A stretch of DNA of 64,000 bases from Arachis hypogaea (GCF_003086295.3 NC_092051.1:19525940-19589939); one strand, 5' to 3'. Positions 35,201 to 45,791 are shown, numbered from the stretch's first letter. Translations and numbers: made by a program. Notes: generated by a model not told the origin, from the letters alone.

Positions 35201-36540
35201 AACCAGGGGGTAACAATAGAAGCCTCATCCAGGAAATGTTGCAGAACCCGTCAATCTCGGAAGAGGAAAAAGTCCTGACTATAACAAGTCAGGACCAAGG
35301 ATGGATGACCCCTATAGCCAACTACCTCAAAACAGGAACACTCCCCACAGAAGAAAAGGAGGCAAAGAGGTTAAAAAGGGAGGCACAGTACTACACCATC
35401 ATAAACAACATCCTGTACAAAAGAGGAATCTCAACACCTTTACTAAAATGCGTGCCAACCTCCAACACAAAGAAAGTGCTAGAAGAAATACACGGCGGTA
35501 TTTGTGGCAATCATCTCGGAGCACGAGCTCTCGCTAAAAAAGTACTCCGGGCGGGATTTTATTGGCCGACTCTACAGAAAGAAGCCACAGAATTTGTAAA
35601 GACATGCCCACCATGTCAGAAACATGCCAACTTTCACGTCGCCCCGCCAGAAGAGCTCATCAGCGTGACCTCGCCTTGGCCGTTTGCAAAATGGGGACTC
35701 GATCTTCTCGGCCCCTTCCCACAGGGATCAGGACAAGTTAAATTCCTCATAGTAGGGGTAGATTACTTTACAAAGTGGATCGAGGCAGAGCCCCTAGCCA
35801 ATGCCACCATTCAAAGAAGCCGGAAATTCTTATATAGAAACATTATCACAAGATTCGGGGTTCTATATTCAATAACCACAGACAATGGCACTCAATTCAC
35901 AGATGCAAGCTTCAGAAAACTAGTAGCCGATTTGAATATAAAGTACCAATACACCTCTGTTGAACATCCACAAGCCAACGGACAGGCCGAAGCTGCTAAC
36001 AAAGTCATACTGGCTGGATTAAAATGGAGATTACAAGATGCAAAGGGAGCCTGGGCAGAAGAGCTTCCACAGGTCCTATGGGCATATCGAACAACGCCAC
36101 ATTCCACCACGAAGGAATCCCCCTTCCGATTAGCATACGTAATAGAGGCGATGATTCCAGTAGAAATTGAGGAAGGGTCGCCCAGAGTAGTTCACTACAA
36201 TGAGGGAGCAAACTCCCAACTTCAGAGAAAAGAACTCGACTTGTTACCCGAACTCCAGGAAAGAGCTCGGATCAGGGAAGAAGCTCTAAAGCGCCGAATG
36301 GCTTCCAGATATAATCAAAAGGTAGTACCGAGAAGTTTTGTAGAGAATGATCTCATCCTAATCCGAAATGATATCGGAACAACTCGACCAGGAGAAGGAA
36401 AGCTGGCAGCAAACTGGAAAGGACCCTACCGAGTTGTAGAAGTACTCGGAAAGGGCTACTACAGACTGTCTGAGCTCGATGGATGAGAGCTTCCCAGGTC
36501 GTGGCACGCTTGCAACCTAAGAAGGTACTACAGTTAAGAA
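35201..36540 (+). pseudogene. Inner element integrase
   Basis: HHCC zinc-binding part (IHGGICGNHLGARALAKKVL ... CPPCQKH). DDE core with GLDLLGPFPQ, TTDNGTQFTD and ANGQAEAANK, all three acidic residues in place. C-terminal GEGKLAANWKGPYRV. A TGA at 36484-36486 cuts off the last 17 or so codons (ELPRSWHACNLRRYYS). One of the most intact integrase frames in the window. Confidence 0.94.
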
Positions 36541-37090
36541 GAGATAAAAGATCTCATCATTGGATGCACTCTTTTTCCTGAAAAGGTTTTTTAATGAGGC
36601 ACCAAGTTGAGACTCAGACAATCCCATACGTATCTATCTGCACTTTTCCTTTAAATAAAATATATTTTAGATATTCTACAAAGATTTCAAGACGCATTAA
36701 TCTGAAGCATTCATCGTCCGATTATAAAGCAACAGATTGGCAGAAAGTGAAAAAGAATTTCACAGCACGATCACGATAAAGACAACCGTCCAATAAAGGT
36801 GAAAACGCGATTCACCCAAAGGACGATCTAGAGATGACAACCACTTTCTACAAATCGGCAAAGATGAACACAGAATAATGTAAGAAGTTATCGAAAGTGA
36901 TCTAAAAAAGAACCTGACGAGGTCTTACGGATCGCTAAAATAATAACTTAAAGACTGGTCGAACATTAAGAGGTCGAACCAAGTCAAACCAAGTTATAAG
37001 TAAACCTTGGAAAGAGGTCTGGCCAACCCTATTAAAGAGGATTACTTTAACTTAGAAGAGCCCGACATAACAAAGTCAGCCCAAAACGAA
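36541..37090. other. Inner element 3' untranslated spacer
   Basis: Non-coding; a partial copy of the downstream 110-bp unit begins near 37057. No gene recognised. Confidence 0.5.
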
Positions 37091-37610
37091 AAGTTATCAA
37101 AGTAGTCCCTGAAAGAGATCTGACAAAGATCCAAGAAAGAGAACTACAAAAAATAACTTAAAAGAGACCGATATAACCAAGTCGGACTCCTACTACTAAA
37201 AAGTTATCAAAGTAGTCCCTGAAAGAGATCTGACAAAGATCCAAGAAAGAGGACTACAAAAAATAACTTAAAAAAGACCGATATAACCAAGTCGGACTCC
37301 TACTACTAAAAAGTTATCAAAATAGTCCCTGAAAGAGATCTGACAAAGATCCAAGAAAGAGGACTACAAAAAATAACTTAAAGGAGACCGATATAACCAA
37401 GTCGGACTCCTACTACTAAAAAGTTATCAAAATAGTCCCTGAAAGAGATCTGACAAAGATCCAAGAAAGAAGACTACAAAAAATAACTTAAAGGAGACCG
37501 ATATAACCAAGTCGGACTCCTACTACTAAAAAGTTATCAAAATAGTCCCTGAAAGAGGTCTGACAAAGATCCAAAAAAGAGGACTACGAAAATAACTTAG
37601 AAGGGGACCA
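37091..37610 (+). repeat. 110-bp tandem array in the retroelement 3' region
   Basis: Units AAGTTATCAAAGTAGTCCCT... start at 37091, 37201, 37311, 37421 and 37531, exactly 110 bp apart, about 4.7 copies with only a few changes between them. It sits between integrase and the antisense ORF, the hypervariable zone where Tat/Ogre elements are known to carry tandem repeats that can seed satellites. Confidence 0.95.
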
Positions 37611-38793
37611 ACGCAAAGGAATCGGTCACAAACACAGAAAATCGAGTAACAAGTTGGATCTATACGATCACAACCTCAAAAGATCCAAGGTACAAGCAAA
37701 TAAAGCAAAGTAACCCAAGGACGTCGAGCAGCATGATTTTGAACATCAATAGAAAAACAAAAAAGATGCCAAGTCAAACAACTGCTTCTACTCTATAAAG
37801 TTATATGGCCTCGAAGGCCACCAAAACCAACCACAAAGAGATCAACAAGCATCGGGAGCCTTCTCGGCAGCATTAGGACAAGGAGAAGGAGGGCGAGTCT
37901 GAATCGGCATAGCATCCACAGTTCCATCCTCCCGATTCAGGATCTGACAATCCGAGTCGGGCACAGCAGGAGGAACCGAAGAGGTCGGTACTTTGGTAGA
38001 GGACACAGGGGGAGGAACAACATCATCATCATCACCCTCATCATCAGGGACAATCTTGCCATCCCTGACTACATTATCCAGGCTAAAAAGGGTGAGGTCG
38101 GCTTCGGGAGCAATGACCTGAACTTGCTCCCTCAAGTTCTCATAAGCAGCAGTCACGCTGCCAACGAGATGACTTTGGAACTCAGCATAATCTTCCCGAA
38201 CACTGTCAAGCTCCCCCCTCAGGCGCATCACCTCCCGATAAGATGAAAGGTAACTCTCCTTGTGCATCAGGACTGCGTCCTCAGCCAACCTCAAAGAAGC
38301 CGCCAACGACTGAGAACTTGCCTCCTCATTCTTCAAGTCCTTCTCCAACTTGGCTACCTTCGTCTCAAACTCCTCATTTAACTCCTTCATCCGATCAAAC
38401 TTTTGTTTCGCCTCCTCTATAAACGCTTTAGTAGCATGGAGAGGGAGATTCTGAGCAGTCCGATATATGGCAGCCGACATATACGCCATCTTCACATGAT
38501 TTTGGGCCATGAATTCCAAGTGATGGAGGATAGACACATCGTCCATGGAGAGAGCGCCGTAGGGACCGATTTGTTGATCCACGAATTCAATAGCATTAAA
38601 ATCAGGAGCATCGAGGTCAAAGGGTTCAGCAGTCTTTTATTTTTTATTGGGAGGAGCAACGGAAGGAGCAGCAGAGGTAACGTGAGGATCTGCCAAATGA
38701 ACTCGGGGTGTAGGAATCACTTTCTTCACCCCGGTGGAACTCTACACTGATGGCTTCTCGCGCACTTGGGAGGATCCTGTTCATACCCTGGGT

Positions 38794-39180
38794 ACATCCC
38801 TTATACCGCCTTCGAGATTGACTTGTTGTGGTCTTGTAATGTAGCCTGGATGAGGCTTCTGTTATTGCCCCCTGGTTTGGTGTTGGCTAGTTTTGAAAAT
38901 GCATCAGCTCGGGTATTCTGCTCCCGAGGTATGCGTCGGACCTCATATCCCCGAATTGTCCGAGCTATTGGTGCTGGCTGGTTTTAAAAATGCATAAGCT
39001 CGGGCATTCTATGTGTCGGACTTCATTTTCCCCGATTTGTCCGAGCTGTTTTCTTTTTTTGTCCAGGGTCCCCTGAATTATCCGAGATGTTCTCTGATTT
39101 TATCCAGGGTACCCCGAATTATCCGAGCTGTCCTCTGTAGGATTCTTCCAGCTAAGTTTTTTCTGTAGGATGCCTTTTAT
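38794..39180. pseudogene. Third element: antisense-ORF scrap and integrase-leader scrap
   Basis: 38802-38845 (plus strand) reads AFEIDLLWSCNVA, matching the antisense ORF of the other two elements (FETDMLWSCNVA in the inner). Directly after, the minus strand of 38846-38890 reads TKPGGNNRSLIQ, the start of the integrase region, so a large deletion joins them. 38860-39130 holds a rough ~90-100 bp direct duplication (GCATCAGCTCGGGTATTCT and GCATAAGCTCGGGCATTCT). Confidence 0.75.
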
Positions 39181-39483
39181 GGGCTAGTTGGTCCGAACTC
39201 TGATAGTGTGAGCTTAAAAGTAGTCATCGAGAGGTGAGTATGAGGGTGTAGACGAACTTTTTCTATCTGTTGATAGTTTAGTTCGGTCCCTTGTAGAGCT
39301 TTGCTGAGGAAGTAGACAGGTTGTTGCCCACTTTCGTCTTCTCTGACTAGTGCTGAGGCTATTACCTGACTTTCCACTACGAGGTATAATGAGTTCTTCA
39401 CTTTCCCGTGGTCTGGAAAGAATGGGTGGTTGCCCTAAGAATTTTGAAATCTCGGAAGGCTTGTTCGCACTCCGTTGTCCTTT
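39177..39483 (-). pseudogene. Third element: Ty3-type RNase H fragment
   Basis: The minus strand reads TTECEQAFRDFKIL at the 3' edge of the tandem array. After frame breaks it continues LYLVVESQVIASALVRED, VYFLSKALQGTELNYQQIEK. Same domain as 34380-34737 in the inner element. Confidence 0.85.
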
Positions 39484-39970
39484 TCAACTCGTCCGACCTC
39501 TTTGGTGTGAGGTGGACGTTCAACTCGTCCAACCTCTTTGGTGTGAGGTGGACCTTCAACTCGCCCGACCTCTTTATTGTGAGGTGGACCTTCAACTCGC
39601 CCGACCTCTTTGGTGTGAGGTGGACCTTCAACTTGTCCGACCTCTTTGGTGTGAGGTGAAGCTTCAATTCGTCCGACCTCTTTGGTCTGAGGGGGACCTT
39701 CAACTCGTCCGACCTCTTTGTTGTGAGGTGGACCTTCAACTCGTCCGACCTCTTTGTTGTGAGGTGGACCTTCAACTTGTCCGACTTCTTTGGTGTGAGG
39801 TGGACCTTCAACTTGTCCGACCTCTTTGGTGTGAGGTGGACCTTCAACTTGTCCAACCTCTTTTTGTGAGGTGGATCTTCAACTCATCCGACCTCTTTGT
39901 GAGGTGGACCTTTAACTCGTCCGACCTCTGTTGTGAGGTGGATCTTCAACTCGTCCGACCTCTTTCTCCT
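39484..39970. repeat. 36-bp tandem array, about 13 copies, inside the third element
   Basis: Unit TCAACTCGTCCGACCTCTTT plus GGTGTGAGGTGGACCT, period 36, with 2-15% change between copies and shortened units after 39850. Because 36 is a multiple of three and the unit lacks stops, both strands are open: a 12-residue repeat LVRPLWCEVDLQ on plus and KVHLTPKRSDEL on minus. It lies exactly between gag relic and RNase H relic, where protease and reverse transcriptase should be. The GACCTCTT core also occurs in the LTRs, a possible source. Confidence 0.95.
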
Positions 39971-40005
39971 TTTTGCTTTTGATTGGGCGAGGTGGTGAGA
40001 TCTTC

Positions 40006-40877
40006 TCAGTGTTGCGTATTTCTCGTTAAACATCCATAAGAGATAGGTTTCTCAGTGGGTTGGTCTTCTTTCTTCCTGGACTCTTTATCCTTGTCTTGTG
40101 TTAGGAGAATTCGGTTTCTGAGCTCTCTCTTAGCCGAGAGTTCTCCTCCATGTTGATGTATTTTTCCGTCCTTTCTTGAACCTCGTTTTAGAGATGTTGG
40201 GTACTTTTTTGATATAGACTGGATAAAAGGTCCTTCTCTTAGGCCATTGATGAGTCCTATGATGGCCGCTTCTGTTGGAAGACTTTGTGTGTCAAGGCAT
40301 GCTTTGTTGAATCTTTCCATGTAGCTGCAGAGATTTTTCCGATCTCCTTGCTTGATTCATAATAGACTTGGGGCGTTCTTAGCCTTATCTTTTTGGATGG
40401 AGAATAACGGATTGCATTTGAGGCCTCCGTGAGATACATCCTGCTTTTGAAATTACTAAGATGATGGCTTGGATCTGATATGCTGTCGTACGGGGTCATG
40501 TTGGGAGCTTTGAAGTCCTTTGGGACTTTAGCTTTCATGGTCTCTTTGGTGAATGAGTCTTGATCTTTGTGGGGGCTGTCTTCGTGACCGGATCGAGTTG
40601 TTTTGGCTTTGAGATCTGCTTCGAGTTTTAGGAGCTTGTCCTTTAACTTGCAGCGTCGCCTAACTTCCCTTTGTAGGTTTTTCTCAACCTCTCGTTGATG
40701 TAGGGCTTCTTTTTCAAGTTGTTTTAAACGGTCTTGAAGCGCCTCCATGGCTCCCGCGTTTGGAGAATTATTCTCGTTGTTAAGTTGAGGAGTATCCTTA
40801 GGTGTAGTGTCCGCATTTTTTGTGCGGTGTTCTATCCTCTAGATCTGAGTCGTGGTCATTGTCCTGTTCGTTCGCCA
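40006..40877 (-). pseudogene. Third element: gag relic
   Basis: Starts MANEQDNDHDSDLEDRTPHK near 40877, close to the inner gag start, with a frameshift in the A run after HK. Then come LQDRLKQLEKEALHQREVEK, VPKDFKAPNMTPYDSISDPS and, after a gap and frameshift, MERFNKACLDTQSLPTEAAI (40320). The middle of the gag core is lost. Confidence 0.88.
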
Positions 40878-40900
40878 TGGTGATGGGATGACTTCCAGGT

Positions 40901-40918
40901 CCCCGGCAACGGCGCCAA
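40901..40918 (-). promoter_or_regulatory. Primer-binding site of the third element
   Basis: The minus strand reads TTGGCGCCGTTGCCGGGG next to the LTR: exact tRNA-Asp complement, intact. Confidence 0.9.
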
Positions 40919-41485
40919 TGTTTCGAGGGTTACCTGAAACTGTAGGTCAATCTCGGACGAGATCTTCTGCACTGGTCGGAGCTGTTGTGTTCGACTTGTT
41001 GATGGTGGCCGGAGCTGTCGTGTCTGACTTGTTGGACTGGCTGCACCTCTGATCCTTGGTCACCGGAGGGTGGGGGTACCTGCAAGAGACTCCGATGCTT
41101 AAGTTAGCATGGGTATTAAATAGGTTTTATGTAGAATCAGAGTATGAGTTATACCTGGGTGCTCCAGTGTATTTATAATGGTGAGAAGTGACCTTCTTAG
41201 ATAAGATAAGTTAGTTATCTTATCTTATCTTATCTTTGGGCGAGGTCAGCTTATCTTCAACGGAACCGCCCTTCTCTCTGTAGGCTTGAGCCGCCTTTGG
41301 ATTGGGCTGTGTTCCTTCTATTTGGGCCCTCATTGGGCCTCTGTAGCGTTTTGGCCGAGCTCTTTGTGAAGAGGTCGGTCATTGGCCAAGCTCTTTGAGA
41401 AGAGGTCGGATAGTCTGATCTGAAGAGGTCGGTCGGCTTGTCGCTAAACATCCCGGGTCAGACATCTTGACCCAGGGTATGAACA
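40919..41485 (-). repeat. Third element 5' LTR (no 3' partner)
   Basis: 567 bp on the minus strand, TGTTCATACCCTGGGTCAAG...CGAAACA. It resembles the inner LTR in order of motifs (GATAAGATAAG stretch, TATAAATA near 41170, ACTCCGATGCTTAAGTTAGC). Confidence 0.88.
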
Positions 41486-42479
41486 GATCCTTCCCCAGCT
41501 GCCTTGGCAGCAGTTGCCCTCTGCGCCCTCTTAAAAGCTTTCATGTATTCACTATTCTTCATTGCCTCTACAAATAAAACAGAAAAACAATTATATCGAT
41601 TTAGACAACTCGGAAAGACAGCTACAAGCAACATACACGGATAATAAAGAATACGCAAAGATACCAAGTTCAGTTTGAAGAAGAGAAGGATTGGTTAGAA
41701 ATTTCTTTGTGTCGAGATGGGGAACTTGACCCCAGCGTTCTTCCAGGATAGTCACAAAGGCTCGCTCAGCATCATCCAATATCTCCCACAAATACCTGGA
41801 GACCCTCACGTCTTTTTGCCATTCCAAGGGAAAAGCAGGTTCGTCATTTTCATCCAGAAAAAAGGGCCGAGCTCCTTCAACAGCTCGGACCTTGAAAAAG
41901 TAGTTTTTAAAATCACGGAACAACTCGTCAAACATGGAGAAAACCTTTTTTCCCTGGGTAGAACAAAAGGAGACCCAAGCTGATTTCTTTTTTACCACAC
42001 CGGGCTTAGTCAAGACAAACAGATAGAAAAAGAGAGACTGGGAAGCAGGAATACCAAAGCCATTGCACATCAATTGGAAAATTTTAATGAAACCCCAGGA
42101 ATTGGGGTGAAGTTGAGAAGGGGCAACATTACAAGACCATAACATGTCGGTTTCAAATTTGGTAAAAGGAAGGGTGATACCCAGCTGACCAAAGAAAAAA
42201 TCATAAGCATAAAAGAAAGGGCGACCATCAACAACCTGAGTTGAAAAGCAGACTCTCTCGTCAGAAGAGGGAGGGACAAGTTCATAGTTCTTCTCATCAC
42301 CAGAATTACTACAGACACTGTGAAACTGCCTAAGCTGAGCACAAAATTCAGAATCAACCAGCGAGACACACATGAGAACCATGGAGTCCACCCAATCGGC
42401 CATACCCGCGGGAACCTGGGAAGGCATCTCTACAATGTTATTTCGGGAAGACATGAGGTCAACTAAATCCTACAAAAGA

Positions 42480-43608
42480 AAAGAAGAATGGATTACTCAA
42501 AAAACATCTCGGACAAAGGGCAAAACATCTCGACGGACGGATAAACAAAAAGAAAAAACCCCAAGACTAAAGACAAAGGTCTTGGGGCATCCCTTGGAGG
42601 CAGTAAACAAAGCAAGGTCTTTAAGTTATTTCTACAACCGACATCCCGGCACTCATCAAAATAAAATCCAGAAAACAAAGATCCACCCTCCTACAGTTTA
42701 TCAGCAGAAAAACAGCAAAGGCGCAAACTTTTTCGAAATCGAGCAAAAAATCATCAGCAAAGAGCAAGCACTAACACCGAACACGCCAAATAGAAATCAT
42801 CAAAAGGTGCAAAACTTTGTCAGAATAAAAAAGAAATCTCCAAACAAAGCGAGAAACAGAGGCAGATTCTCTATCGATATCAGACAGGAAAAACAACTAG
42901 AAGCAACAACAAAACCCTAGAAAGCCTCGACGGAAATGCCAAGGGAATGCGTAAAAGAAAAGTCAGGAAAAACACATCACAGTAACAAGCGAATACAAGA
43001 CCACGAAAAAGATTCAAACTTTCCAACATGCAAAATCAAAGCTTCACTAAAAAACTGAAGTCGAAGCTATGAAAGAAGCAAGAAAGATAGTACCAACCTG
43101 GAAAAAGTAGCAAACTTAAGGGAAATTGAGGATGGAAGACGAAATCGGGAATTGCCTTCTCACGAGCAAAGAAGCACGAACAAAAGTAGTACCACAGAAA
43201 GAAACGCGAAACTACAAAAACGCCAGGCAAAAACAGAAGCTTCAGAAAAATCACCAAGCGACGTCGCAAGAAAATTGAAATGTGGGTGAAAAGCAGAAAA
43301 TGAATAAGTGCGAAGAAGTTACGAAAAGGGCGAAGGAGAGAAACCGTTTCTTGAAATGCAAAATTCAAAAATACAAAAGTTAGGGGAAACGGGGCAATTA
43401 AATGCCAATTAAATGCGGATATTAAAACCGCTTGCATTCCCAAAAAAGCGCTAATACAAAAGCGCGTGCTTATAGAAGAAAAACGTTCTACATTCAAAAG
43501 CTGCTACAAAAAAGAGTCGACAAAATGCTTGAGTTCGGCTTCGCTACAAGAAGGACCGAAGTTAAGGACTCGACCTCGATAAAGAAGACCGAGCTCAAGC
43601 AGGGGCAC
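42480..43608 (-). other. Leader of the antisense ORF and polypurine tract of the inner element
   Basis: Upstream (minus strand) of the antisense ORF. It is T-rich on that strand, so long open frames on either strand here are probably chance. AAGCAGGGGCAC just before the 3' LTR (43597-43608) fits the polypurine tract. Confidence 0.55.
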
Positions 43609-44149
43609 TGTTCTTACCCTGGGTCGAGCTAACCGACCTGGGATGATTAATCGACAAAGCGACCGACCTCTTCAGGTCAAGCGGACCGACTTCTTCTTAA
43701 AGAACTCGGCCAAATCGATAGGAAAGCCCATAAAGGGCCCCAGTAGAGGAACACGATCCAAATCCAAAGGTCGTCCAAGCCTATAGAGATAAGGGCGGTT
43801 TCCTTGAAGATAAGCTGACCTCAACTCAAAGATAAAGATAAGATAAGATAACTAACTTATCTTATCTAGAAAGGTCACTCTACAACTATTATAAATACAC
43901 TGGAACACCCAGGTATAACTCATACTCTGATTCTACTAAAAACTTGCTTAATACCCGTGCTAACTTAAGCATCGGAGTCTCTTGCAGGTACTCCCCACCC
44001 TCCGGTGGCCAAGGATCAGCAGTGCAGTCAATCCAACAAGTCAGACACAACAGTTCCGGCCGCCCTCAGCCAGCCGGACACATCATCTCCGACCAGTACA
44101 GACGATCTCATCCGAGATCGACCTCCAGTTTCAGGTAACCTTCGGAACA
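43609..44149 (+). repeat. Inner element 3' LTR
   Basis: 541 bp, about 20 differences from 30830-31370. Confidence 0.93.
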
Positions 44150-45221
44150 GAATCCTTTAGAGGAGTATAAGAGTGATATTTCCTTGGTCTATCGAGACCG
44201 AGTTCTTCCTTCTTCTTGGGTTCCCTCTCCCTCTCTTTTGTTGAGGGAAGATGTCCAGGTCGCCAACTCGAATCTCTCAGCCTAGCATTTTCCTCCATGT
44301 TGATGTACTTTTCAGCTCTTTCCTGTACATCACTTAAGGAGGTGGGGTGTCTTTTTGATATGGACTGTGAGAAGGGACATTCTCTAAGCCCATTGAATAA
44401 CCCATAATGACTGCCTCGGTGGGCAGGTCTTGGATTTCTAGACATGCTTTGTTGAACCTTTCCATGTAGGCTCGTAAGGATTCTCCGACCTCCTGCTTTA
44501 TTCCCAGGAGGCTTGGCGCATGTTTTACTTTGTCCTTCTGGATAGAGAACCTCATCAAGAACTTCCTTGAGAGGTCTTCAAAACTGGTGACTGACCTTGG
44601 GGGGAGGTTGTCGAACCACTTCATCGCTGCTTTCGACAGGGTAGTCGGGAAAGCTTTGCATCGCGTAGCGTCGGAGGCATCAGCCAGATACATCCGACTT
44701 TTGAAATTGCTTAGGTGATGCTTCAGATCTGTGGTTCCATCATAGAGGTCCATATCGGGGCTTTTGAAGTTCCTCGGAACTTTTACCCTCATTATATCCT
44801 CGCTGAAGGGGTCCTCCCCTCCTAGGGGCGACTCTTGTCGATCGTCGCGGGAGTTCCGACTTTTGAGGGAGGATTCTAACTTCAAGAGTTTTCTTTCTAA
44901 CTCTTTTCACCGTTCCATCTCCTCTTTTAGGTTCTTTTCGGTCTCCTTTTGTCGCTCCCGTTCCTGTTCCAATTGTTCCAGGCGGCTTTGGTGGACATGG
45001 ACTAATCCCATAAGTTCAGTTGCCTGGGACTGTCCGTCCTTCTCCGATTCGCGCCCTTCTGAGGAATTCACCTTCGGATTTTTGACTCCGGAGGTACCCT
45101 CTCTATGCTGGTCGTTGGCTCCCTGATGGAGGGCTAGGTCTGCATCATTGTTTCCGGTATCCAGATTCTCTTGTTCAGAATTTGTCTCCACATAACCCTC
45201 TTCAGGAGATCTGTCCGCCAT
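44150..45221 (-). pseudogene. Outer element gag, N-terminal part
   Basis: Starts MADRSPEEGYVETNSEQENL at 45221, 39 bp inside the 5' LTR and after the primer site. A coiled-coil segment (LEQLEQERERQKETEKNL) is followed by a stop near 44905. Then the core retrotransposon gag domain follows (VPRNFKSPDMDLYDGTTDL, MKWFDNLPPRSVTSFEDLS, YMERFNKACLEIQDLPTEA), with a frameshift near 44395. Ends at 44150, where the inner element is inserted. Gag forms the particle that packages the element RNA. Confidence 0.92.
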
Positions 45222-45241
45222 TACTGGTTGATCTCTCGGGT

Positions 45242-45259
45242 CCCCGGCAACGGCGCAAA
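45242..45259 (-). promoter_or_regulatory. Primer-binding site of the outer element
   Basis: The minus strand reads TTTGCGCCGTTGCCGGGG next to the 5' LTR. It is complementary to the 3' end of plant tRNA-Asp with one mismatch (TTTGCG for TTGGCG-type). Confidence 0.85.
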
Positions 45260-45791
45260 TGTTACGATGGGTAACTGGAGATTGTTGGGCTGGACTCGCT
45301 GGGTTGGCCCAATCGTCCGAGGAAGGAAGCCTTCGTGCGGGTCTGCGCCTTGGGGGCCTCCGTCCGACTTGTGAGTATGAACGAATGGGGGGTGGTACCT
45401 ACAAAGACACTCCGATACCAAAGTCAGCAAGGGTGTGAGCAGGTCTAGAGAGTATTGGAGCTTCTGAGATACCTGAGAAGTGTCAGTGTATTTATAGGGA
45501 TGGACCAATAACCACCGTTGGAGTAGTTCTACCTTTTAAGGGGAATAACCGTCCCTTTATCTTAGGGTGGTTGAGATATGGCTCTTGGAAGTGGTTAGAA
45601 AGATTCTAGGGGCAGTTATCCTCTTGAGGGAGGTTTATCTGCCAGCTGATCCTCGTACCGACTTCTTTAGAGCAAGTCGTGAAGATAGCCAACTTCGTGG
45701 CATCTGGTTTGTGTAGTGTGAGGCTCAACTCTTTTGGGTTGGGCCTTTTTACTTGGATCCTGGGCCTTAGCGTTGGGTCAGGGTATGAACA
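45260..45791 (-). repeat. Outer element 5' LTR
   Basis: 532 bp, ends TG...CA, TATAAATA on the minus strand at 45489-45496. Promoter of the element. Confidence 0.93.

Larger units (their letters stand above)
38778..41485 (-). mobile_element. Third, internally deleted Tat-type element with one LTR and inverted ends
   Basis: 2708 bp flanked by a perfect 5-bp TSD GATCC (38773-38777 and 41486-41490). Read on the minus strand: complete LTR (40919-41485), primer site, gag relic, a 36-bp tandem array, RNase H relic, start of integrase and an antisense-ORF scrap. It then ends not in a 3' LTR but in a 16-bp inverted copy of the LTR's own first bases (TGTTCATACCCTGGGT on the plus strand at 38778-38793). 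Protease, most reverse transcriptase, most integrase and the 3' LTR are absent. Confidence 0.88.
37842..42454 (-). pseudogene. Antisense extra ORF of the inner Tat element, split by a third element
   Basis: Minus strand. Exon 1 41665-42454 (MSSRNNIVEMPSQVPAGMAD; conserved FKNYFFKVRAVEG and DTKKFL). An intron 41568-41664 is GT-AG at the same codon and phase as in the outer element. Exon 2 is 41491-41567 (EAMKNSEYMKAFKRAQRATA), then the insertion 38778-41485 plus TSD, then 37842-38777. The last part is coiled coil (KELNEEFETKVAKLEKDLKN) with an acidic tail. Exon 1 is fully open. Exon 2 has stops at about 38632 and 38743. Conservation of the intron in two independent copies argues that a spliced antisense product was once selected. 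Its role is unknown. Confidence 0.82.
30830..44149 (+). mobile_element. Inner Tat-type Ty3/Gypsy LTR retrotransposon
   Basis: LTRs 30830-31370 and 43609-44149 (541 bp each, about 20 differences), inserted inside the outer gag. Flanks GAAAT (30825-30829) and GAATC (44150-44154) are an imperfect TSD, but gag text resumes across the gap, which confirms the insertion. Order: LTR, primer site, gag, protease, reverse transcriptase, RNase H, second RNase H, integrase, 110-bp tandem array, antisense ORF (itself interrupted), polypurine tract, LTR. Net size is about 10.6 kb. Stops in every main domain make it non-autonomous. Confidence 0.95.
22842..45791 (-). mobile_element. Outer Tat-type Ty3/Gypsy LTR retrotransposon
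   Basis: LTRs at 22842-23374 (3') and 45260-45791 (5'), both TGTTACGATGGG...GTATGAA(C/T)A when read on the plus strand. A perfect 5-bp TSD ACTAG lies at 22837-22841 and 45792-45796. Read on the minus strand: primer site (45242-45259), gag (interrupted at 44149/30830 by the inner element), protease, reverse transcriptase, RNase H, a second RNase H, integrase, then an extra ORF on the opposite strand. The second RNase H plus antisense ORF are marks of the Tat lineage. Net size without the insert is about 9.6 kb. All ORFs contain stops. LTRs differ by about 13 substitutions (all transitions) and one indel over 532 bp. Confidence 0.95.

Noticed and set aside
39350..39982. 210-codon plus-strand open frame of 12-residue repeats
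   Set aside because: Produced by the 36-bp tandem array, which has no stops in several frames on both strands; no start context or homology.
42372..42920. 182-codon plus-strand frame rich in Lys
   Set aside because: Lies opposite the leader of the antisense ORF in A-rich sequence; no family motif.
43036..43497. 153-codon hydrophobic frame on the minus strand
   Set aside because: T-rich leader of the antisense ORF translates to Phe/Leu-rich text; no conserved counterpart in the outer element.
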